DNA from: Symbiodinium natans
Taxonomy: Eukaryota > Sar > Dinophyceae > Suessiales > Symbiodiniaceae
Length of the DNA: 64,000 nt
Assembly (NCBI GenBank): GCA_905221605.1
Contig: CAJNDS010002468.1
Coordinates: 468,501 to 532,500, forward strand
Direction: 5' to 3'
Positions 59,020-64,000 of the stretch are shown piece by piece (position 1 is the stretch's first letter; every line of letters begins with the position of its first letter). Position numbers and translations under genes: made by a program. Under the pieces are notes generated by a model. The model saw nothing but the letters and a program-made list of their open reading frames with translations, did no database searches and was not told the origin of the DNA.

Positions 59020-59285
59020 CTAAATCCCTAAATCCCTAAACCCTAAATCCCTAAATCCCTAAACCCTAATCCCTGAACCCTAAACCCTAAACCCTAAATC
59101 CCTAAACCCTAAACCCCAAACCCTGAACCCTGAACCCTGAACCCTGAACCCTAAACCCTAAACCCTAAACCCTAAACCCTAAACCCTAAACCCTGAACCC
59201 TGAACCCTGAACCCTGAACCCTGAACCCCGAACCCTGAACCCTGAACCCTGAACCCTGAACCCTGAACCCTGAACCCTGAACCCT
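59020..59285. repeat. CCCTAAA array with CCCTGAA block
   Basis: Starts with CCCTAAAT variants and ends with about fifteen near-perfect copies of CCCTGAA (59105-59285), another locally homogenised variant. Confidence 0.95.
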
Positions 59286-59403
59286 ACCTACGCAAGTATA
59301 GGGTTTAGGGTTTGGGGTTTTGGGGTTTGGGGTTGAGGTCGGGGTGGGGGTTAGGGGCCTTATGGCTGGAAACCCTAAGTACGAAAACCCTTAATCCATA
59401 GCT

Positions 59404-59612
59404 GTCCTCCAGTGCACTTTAATGTGCTACTTGTGGGTATGTCCTTAGATCCGGATGTTCTGCATGTTCTCCTGATTGCGTGCAAGAGGATATATTATCC
59501 CGCAAGACTTCTTTCAAAGTCTAAAGACAAGCCAAGACTTCACGGACACCCGGGGGACTCCACTACGCCTGAATTCAGGCTTGCATGGGCTGGTTTGGAG
59601 TTAGAGGGCTTA
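59404..59612 (+). CDS. Candidate long exon
   Basis: A frame open for over 75 codons: PVHFNVLLVGMSLDPDVLHV, LLIACKRIYYPARLLSKSKD, KPRLHGHPGDSTTPEFRLAW, AGLELEG. Acceptor ATCCATAG or TCCTCCAG near 59400-59412. Its right end falls in the target duplication of the element at 59626. An ATG at 59412 region is not needed. Helical, Leu-rich; not recognised. Confidence 0.65.
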
Positions 59613-59625
59613 GGGTTGGTTTAGA

Positions 59626-59736
59626 CTTTGTGGTACTTTACTGTAACTTTAGATCCTTACCTTTTTTGGGTTTATTGGGTTTCTTATTAAGGCAGCTAAA
59701 AGTTTAATTTAGAGCTACCCTCCTGAGTGCAGCCAA
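59626..59736. mobile_element. CTTTGTGGTACTTTACTG element with 13-bp target duplication
   Basis: 111 bases from CTTTGTGG to CAGCCAA, flanked by GGGTTGGTTTAGA at 59613-59625 and again at 59737-59749. The target itself contains GT and AG (GTTGGTTTAG), so duplication places a donor before and an acceptor after the insert. Near-identical to 52357-52473. Confidence 0.85.
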
Positions 59737-59749
59737 GGGTTGGTTTAGA

Positions 59750-59822
59750 GGACGACAAACTTCAACATGTTGCAGAGTCGCGAGGTCTACAACATGCACA
59801 TTGTACGGGGCCTCTGCGCCTA
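59750..59822 (+). CDS. Candidate exon after the insertion
   Basis: The duplicated TTTAG (or TTTAGAG) is the acceptor. One frame reads TTNFNMLQSREVYNMHIVRG and LCA to TAA; donors GTCTACAA or GTACGGGG are possible inside. Confidence 0.5.
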
Positions 59823-59926
59823 AACCTTCAACCACTAAGCTTCCCCTAAACCCTGGCCCTAAACCCTAAACCCTAAACCCTAACCCTAAACCCTAAACCC
59901 TAAACCCTAAACTCCCCAATCTGCAG

Positions 59927-60013
59927 CTTCAGGAACCGGTTCCCCGAGCTGGCCTCTTCCCTGGCAGATGCCCAGGAGGCCGGTGTTGCGGAGGAGGAGC
60001 TCACGGAAGCGAG
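59927..60013 (+). CDS. Candidate exon, coiled coil
   Basis: AATCTGCAG acceptor, GCGAG/GTGGGGGG donor. FRNRFPELASSLADAQEAGV then AEEELTEA plus two bases. The next exon continues in phase. Highly helical. Confidence 0.7.
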
Positions 60014-60369
60014 GTGGGGGGGAAGGGGGGGGTGAGGGGGGGAGTTTAGGGTTTGGGGTTTAGGGTTTAGGGTTTAGGGTTTAGGGTTTAGGGTTTAGGG
60101 TTTAGGGTGTGGGGGACCCTAACCCCTTAGCCCTACACCCTAAACCCTTAAAACCTCTAAACGCTAGGTAAACCTCACGGCCTAAGCCCGAAAGCCCTCC
60201 CAGGGCTGCCAAAACCCGCAGAGCCACTAAACGCGAAAAACCCAAACCCACTAAACCCCTAAGCCCCCTGAACCCCTGAACACACTAAACCCCCTAAACC
60301 CTAAAAGCCAAAACCCCTAAACCCCGAACCCCTAAACCCTGAACCCCAAACCCTAAACCCCCCTTAAAG

Positions 60370-60460
60370 GCAGAAGCTGGAAGTGCACCAGCACCGCCTG
60401 GCCGTGCGAAGCGCCGTCTTCGCGCAGCAGCGCGCCAGGAGCCCTTGGGAGCTTGGGTGG
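60370..60460 (+). CDS. Candidate exon, coiled coil
   Basis: CCTTAAAG acceptor, GGTGG/GTTTAGGG donor. Phase 2 gives QKLEVHQHRLAVRSAVFAQQ then RARSPWELGW. Together with 59927 it forms a continuous charged helix of about 55 residues. Confidence 0.7.
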
Positions 60461-60763
60461 GTTTAGGGTTTAGGGTTTAGGATTTGGGGTTTAGGGTTTA
60501 GGGTTTAGGGTTTGGGGTTTAGGGTTTAGGGTTTAAGGGGGCAGGAGGTTAGGGGGTTGGGGGGTTAGGGGGTCAGGGGGTTTAGGGCAGGGCAGTTAGG
60601 GTGTTTAGGGTGTTTAGGGTTGTTTTTTGTTTTTTTTTTTTTTTTTTGGGGGGGGGGGGGGTAAAGTGTACTCCGTACGCATTTCGGGGCTTAGAGGTGT
60701 AAGGGTGCAGAGTTTATGCCTTCGCGGGACTTCGGGGTTTAGTTTCAAGGGCTTAGGGTTTAG

Positions 60764-60850
60764 GAAGAAAGTTCCTGGGTACGGGGAGGACTTTTGCAAG
60801 ATTTTCGCAGGCTTTCAGGTCGAGAGTGTGAAGGGCTTCAGGGGCTTTAG
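60764..60850 (+). CDS. Candidate exon, two frames open
   Basis: TTTAG acceptor. Frames EESSWVRGGLLQDFRRLSGR and (from 60768) KVPGYGEDFCKIFAGFQVES are both open. The listed 90-codon frame overlaps a T/G run and is not taken whole. Confidence 0.4.
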   Translation, partial: EESSWVRGGLLQDFRRLSGRECEGLQGL

Positions 60851-61009
60851 GGTTTGGGTTTTAGGGTTCAGTTCATGGGTTTCAGACTCGTACCCCTAAA
60901 GCTGTGCCCCTACAGGTTCCCTTAAGGACCTTGCAGAAGGATCCCCAAAACCCACGGGTGCAACCTTAAGGGCCCAAAACGCTAAACCCCAAATCCTGAA
61001 CCCTAAGCC

Positions 61010-61105
61010 CTGAACCCTAAACCCTAAACCCTAAACCCTAAACCCTAAACCCTAAACCCTAAACCCTAAACCCTAAACCCTAAACCCTAAACCCTAAACC
61101 CTAAA
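61010..61105. repeat. CCCTAAA array paired with TTTAGGG at 61192-61250
   Basis: Thirteen CCCTAAA copies upstream and eight TTTAGGG copies downstream of the island at 61153. Confidence 0.95.
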
Positions 61106-61152
61106 CCCTAAACCCTCCCTTAAGAACCTTAAAAAATCATCCCCTGATTCAG

Positions 61153-61191
61153 GAATCGCCTAGCCGATGCTTGGGCGCCTTGGCACACTGG
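61153..61191 (+). CDS. Candidate exon between inverted arrays
   Basis: CTGATTCAG acceptor, ACTGG/GTTTAGGG donor. NRLADAWAPWHT in one frame, ESPSRCLGALAH in another. Confidence 0.4.
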
Positions 61192-61335
61192 GTTTAGGGT
61201 TTAGGGTTTAGGGTTTAGGGTTTAGGGTTTAGGGTTTAGGGTTTAGGGTTTGGTGTTTGGGGTCTGGGGGTTTGGGGTTTGGGGTTTAGGGCTCCTTTCT
61301 CAAGGAGGGCTGGGATTTAGGGTTCATGCTTTCAG

Positions 61336-61393
61336 CATCCAGAGCTTTTCGAGAGTAATTGTGCAGCCCTGGCCGATTTCGACAGCAAGCTTG
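61336..61393 (+). CDS. Candidate exon
   Basis: ATGCTTTCAG acceptor; HPELFESNCAALADFDSKL plus one base to GTGACATGG; the frame stays open to the CCCTAAA array. Good helix. Confidence 0.6.
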
Positions 61394-61507
61394 GTGACAT
61401 GGAGGGCATTATCCTAAACCCTAACCTCAACCCTCAACCCTAAACCCTAAACCCTACACCCGTGACACGATGTTCTGATGATGTGCTGGGCGATGGGTCG
61501 CGCCAAG

Positions 61508-61551
61508 ACGGCTCGTGGCCCGTGGAAGCTGGGGGAGCTGTGTCTGAGCTC
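61508..61551 (+). CDS. Candidate exon
   Basis: TCGCGCCAAG acceptor, GAGCTC/GTACCATA donor at the edge of an inverted-repeat element. Phase 1 gives GSWPVEAGGAVSEL; another frame reads TARGPWKLGELCLS. Confidence 0.5.
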
Positions 61552-61554
61552 GTA

Positions 61555-61690
61555 CCATAAGCCTAATTAAGAGTCATTCAACATACCCCAAACCCACAAC
61601 CCTTAACCTGCAAAGGGATAATTATAAGGAAGGATCTTGCTGTCCTTAATTAGTCTTTTAAGGGGTATGCCCAAGGGGGTATGTTGACTA
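61555..61690. mobile_element. Inverted-repeat element forming most of an intron
   Basis: CCTAATTAAGAGTCA on the left and CCTTAATTAGTCTTT on the right, with ACATACCCC and GGGGTATG inner arms. Related to 35936-36055. The intron closes with TTTTTTCTTCCTCCTAG. Confidence 0.6.
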
Positions 61691-61729
61691 TTCTGTTAGA
61701 CTAACAGCCTGATTTTTTCTTCCTCCTAG

Positions 61730-61792
61730 CACTACAGCCAGAGCTGTTGAGGGAGGTTTCGGACTGTGGCTTTCGCGAAGCGGCTTTGACGG
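61730..61792 (+). CDS. Candidate exon with strong polypyrimidine acceptor
   Basis: Follows GATTTTTTCTTCCTCCTAG, the best 3' splice site in the window. Frames TTARAVEGGFGLWLSRSGFD and LQPELLREVSDCGFREAALT are both open; phase favours the first when joined to the TARGPW frame of 61508. Confidence 0.55.
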
Positions 61793-62256
61793 GTTTAAGG
61801 CCATTCAGATCTTGAGTATTCAGTTACAGTTTGGCGCTTATACTAACAGTCCCTAATGGGGATTGTAGTAACCCCCATTATCAGGGGAAGACCCCAAGAT
61901 TTAGGGTGTAAGCTCTGGGGCTTAAGGGTTTAGAGCCTTTCGGGCTAGGGTTTTTAAGGTATTTAGAGGCCGTAAGCCCGAAGCCTACTTTTTTGCAGGC
62001 TAGTACTACAAAGCCCATTCCAAGATTCTTCGGTGGCCTACCCAAACCCTAAACTCTAAACTCTAAACCCTAAACCCTAAACCCTAAACCCTAAAATGTA
62101 GGTTTTGGGCTGCTTGAGTTTAGTTTTGCAACTCAGGCTCAGGGCTTGGGGCTTGGGGTTAGGTTTAGGGTTTAGAGTTTAGGGCTTAGGGCTTAGGGTT
62201 TAGGGTTTAGGTTTTAGGGTTTAGGGTGTTACCCCCCCCCCCCCCCCGAAAAAAAG

Positions 62257-62325
62257 CTGCAAGGAGCTGCTGGAGACGCCTGCCGAAGCCTCCAAGCGCA
62301 TCGCTTGCGCTGCCCGGCGGAGAGG
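62257..62325 (+). CDS. Candidate exon after C and A runs
   Basis: Poly-C (62232-62247), GAAAAAAAG acceptor, GAGG/GTGTCGGG donor. CKELLETPAEASKRIACAAR and RR; helical, strongly coding in composition. Confidence 0.65.
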
Positions 62326-62539
62326 GTGTCGGGGTTTCAGGGATGCAAGGGGTTTAGGGTTTAGGATTTAGGGTTTAAGGTTTATAGGGTTTAGGGCAGT
62401 TTAGGGTTTAGGGTTCAGGGTCTAGGGTTCAGGGTCTAGGGTCTGGGGTTTCGGGGTTTATTGTTTCGGGTTTAAGGTTTTTGGGCTTGTTTCATTATCG
62501 GTTTTCCCTTCGCCCTAATTGGGGGGGAAGGGATTTCTG

Positions 62540-62690
62540 GGTTTCGGGGTTACTTTCAAGTGTGGGGTTCCAAGCTCCCCGTACCCACAAAAAAGCCCCC
62601 GACCTCCCAAAGCAGTGCAGCCCTGACATCCCCAAGAAGTGCAGCCCCAAACTCCCCAAAAAACCCTCAAAAAGGCCCACCCTAACCCTA
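62540..62690 (+). CDS. Weak Pro/Lys-rich coding island
   Basis: Open frame with repeats DLPKQCSP, DIPKKCSP, KLPKKPSK. An imperfect 24-27 base tandem repeat. Could be coding or degenerate repeat. Confidence 0.35.
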
Positions 62691-62786
62691 AACCCTAAAC
62701 CCTAAACCCTAAACCCTAAACCCTCAACCCTCAACCCTAAACCAAACCCGAGCTCTTGCGGCTCTCGGTTTTCAGGTTTTAAGTGG

Positions 62787-62910
62787 TACAGGGTGGGGCC
62801 CCCTAGTTATAAGTAGAGTTATAAGGGCCCTAAATTGGGTTATAAGGACCCTAAGTTAGGTTATAAGTCCCTTAACTACAGTTAGTGTAGTAAGGGGGCC
62901 CCACCCTGTA
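62787..62910. mobile_element. 124-bp TIR element with TA target site, copy B (inverse)
   Basis: Exact reverse complement of 58798-58921 by eye. Flanked by GTG/GTACAGGG and CCCTGTAG/GGC, so it starts with GT and ends with AG: the element behaves as an intron between coding-like DNA on both sides. Confidence 0.85.
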
Positions 62911-62911
62911 G

Positions 62912-62981
62912 GGCAGATGCTTCTTGCTGGACGCTTTCCTGCGCGGGCTTTGGCCAAGGCTGGGGCTCATGCGCGAAGGCT
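62912..62981 (+). CDS. Candidate exon directly after the MITE
   Basis: The acceptor is the terminus of the element. GRCFLLDAFLRGLWPRLGLM then REG plus one base; TGA that can act as GA donor (GAGCCTAAACC). Confidence 0.6.
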
Positions 62982-63019
62982 GAGCCTAAACCCTAAACCC
63001 TAAACCCTAAACCGTGGAG

Positions 63020-63174
63020 ACCTGGCAGTTGCCATCCTCAGCCGCGGATGTTCGTGTGGACCTACGCAGCCTGGTACTCTGCACGGTGCAGCAGCAAATC
63101 CGGACCTTTTCCGCCGTATCTTCGCTTTCGTGTGGAGATACCAGCTGCCGATGACGGCGGATTTCAGGCTTTAG
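63020..63174 (+). CDS. Probable terminal exon with TAG stop
   Basis: ACCGTGGAG acceptor after a CCCTAAA array. In phase 1 from 62981 the frame runs 50 codons: LAVAILSRGCSCGPTQPGTL, HGAAANPDLFRRIFAFVWRY, QLPMTADFRL, TAG at 63172-63174. A second frame (from ACC at 63020) is open for 44 codons to TGA at 63152. The following repeat-free DNA supports a gene end here. Confidence 0.6.
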
Positions 63175-63640
63175 CACAGATTTCTTGAGAATACCTGCCG
63201 CGAGCTTCTTCTGCTATTTGTAGCTTCCCAAGACAAACGTCTTAAACAAAAAAACACAGAATTGTACAGCGCTTCTTGCTGTGGGATGTCCTGACTACAA
63301 TTTGCGCATTCCCAGAAAATGTATATGCACATTTCTATGCTTGCACAGCTAACACCCAGGTGAAAACAGCTTCCGCACCAGTTTTTTACGCGCCTGTGAC
63401 CTCCTATAAGGGGCCTTTTATGGTCATAAACCTACAAAAAAAGTAGGTCCTGGGTTCTTTAAGGTCAGGCTTGAGTGTCTAGACAGATCAGCAAAGTTCC
63501 GCTTTCTGATTTGCAGGGTGCCGCTGCGTCGAAGGATATACATCCCCCAAACCCTGCTCCTTAAACAAATGGTTCATTTCCCAATAAGGGTACCTTTCCC
63601 TTATGTAAGCGTAGAAACCCTGAACCCTGAACCCCCAAAA
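63175..63640. other. Probable 3' UTR and downstream DNA
   Basis: About 450 bases with no telomere-type words and no array, AT-richer than the exons, with a short TTAAGG-family element fragment at 63417-63465. No polyadenylation hexamer is apparent. Confidence 0.45.
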
Positions 63641-63649
63641 TCCCAAAAC

Positions 63650-63775
63650 CCTACACTCTAAGCCCTAAGCCCTAAACCCTAAACCCCAAACCCTAAACCC
63701 CAAACCCTAAACCCCAAACCCTAAACCCTAAGCCCTAAGCCCTAAACCCTAAACCCTAAACCCTAAACCCTACCT
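63650..63775. repeat. CCCTAAA/CCCCAAA/CCCTAAG array
   Basis: Alternating CCCTAAA and CCCCAAA units, then CCCTAAG and CCCTAAA. Higher-order alternation is visible at 63672-63722. Confidence 0.95.
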
Positions 63776-63808
63776 AAACCCAGTGTGAACTCATGTGGCA
63801 AAGGCAGA

Positions 63809-63852
63809 GCAAGCGATCCGAGAGGGCGAGGCAAGTTGACGAAGGGGCCCTA
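63809..63852 (+). CDS. Weak candidate exon of a following transcript
   Basis: CAAAGGCAG acceptor; SKRSERARQVDEGA; CCCTAAA arrays on both sides. Could belong to the next gene. Confidence 0.35.
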
Positions 63853-63957
63853 AACCCTAAACCCTAAACCCTAAACCCTAGACCCTAGACCCTAGACCCT
63901 AAACCCTAAACCCTAAACCCAAGGGGCTTCGGAGGGTTCATCGTTGCACCCTTAGGG

Positions 63958-64000
63958 TCAACATAGCCCGAAAACCTTGTAAAAGAGGGCCTTCGGGCCC
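63958..64000. mobile_element. Fragment of GGTCAACATAGCCC family
   Basis: Shares GGTCAACATAGCCC and AGGGCCTTCGGGCC with 48308-48465; related stretches at 49256-49372 and 23186-23245. Cut by the window end. Confidence 0.55.

Larger units (their letters stand above)
1..64000. repeat. Interstitial TTTAGGG/CCCTAAA telomere-type arrays throughout
   Basis: Arrays of the heptamer TTTAGGG and its complement CCCTAAA recur every few hundred bases across the whole window, in both orientations, from one copy to about 50 in a row, with many single-base variants (TTCAGGG, GTAGGG, CTTAGGG, TTTGGGG). The commonest arrangement is CCCTAAA array, then a unique island of 60-130 bases, then a TTTAGGG array. Because the arrays alternate in orientation and are separated by unique coding-like DNA, this is not a chromosome end. 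The monomer is the plant/alveolate telomere type. Confidence 0.95.

Noticed and set aside
1-64000. A chromosome end or telomere
   Set aside because: The arrays alternate in orientation, are short and degenerate, and are separated by unique coding-like islands across 64 kb.
1-64000. tRNA, rRNA, CRISPR, operons, ribosome binding sites
   Set aside because: No cloverleaf with standard A and B boxes, no rRNA core motifs, no regular spacer arrays, and no long ORFs with Shine-Dalgarno sites were seen.
1-64000. Reassigned TGA as the explanation for in-frame TGA at exon ends
   Set aside because: TGA is rare inside the chosen exons and clusters exactly at repeat-type intron starts, which fits GA donors better; not disproved.

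Overview
This window looks like nuclear DNA of an alveolate alga, most likely a dinoflagellate (a chromerid is the main alternative). The clue is a plant/alveolate-type telomere heptamer, TTTAGGG or CCCTAAA, which occurs hundreds of times in interstitial arrays from one end to the other. There are no long open frames, ribosome binding sites or operons, and I see no tRNA, rRNA or CRISPR. Between the arrays lie islands of about 20-180 bases that read as protein on the + strand, usually bounded by AG on the left and by GT, GC or GA on the right. Dinoflagellates are reported to use GC and GA donors as well as GT. I read the window as one or a few very intron-rich genes transcribed left to right. 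Their introns typically open with GTTTAGGG arrays and close just after CCCTAAA arrays.

Layout. 1-6 kb: arrays plus small exons, including an arginine-rich S4-like segment (118-188) and an exon run at 4535-5252. 6-11.5 kb: exons at 6109, 6861 and a compact run at 7725-8501 whose introns are almost pure TTTAGGG. 11.5-18 kb: scattered exons, a two-helix membrane exon (16177-16340), a tandem repeat (16913-17111) and microsatellites. 18.6-28.6 kb: long phase-consistent exon chains (18613-19677, 21587-22040, 23597-24342, 24546-26896, 27413-28616). 28.6-34 kb: fewer exons, several inverted-repeat elements and an AT-rich repeat-free stretch (32340-32940), with one of the best exons at 31940-32115. 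34-46.6 kb: dense exons, including an 18-bp coding tandem repeat at 38607 and an RRM-like exon at 45391. 46.6-56.6 kb: dense exons, including a seven-exon in-phase chain (50267-51350). 56.7-63.2 kb: coiled-coil-rich exons ending in a probable terminal exon with TAG at 63172-63174, followed by about 450 bases without telomere repeats (probable 3' UTR and downstream DNA).

Interspersed among the exons are at least ten families of short palindromic elements (MITE or introner-like, 80-170 bp). Several sit exactly where an intron starts or ends and supply its splice sites, and one carries a 13-bp target duplication. Exon calls rest on open frame, splice dinucleotides, phase agreement with neighbours and amino-acid character. 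No similarity search was possible, more than one frame is open in many islands, and product names are mostly unknown. How many genes the exons belong to cannot be decided from the sequence alone.
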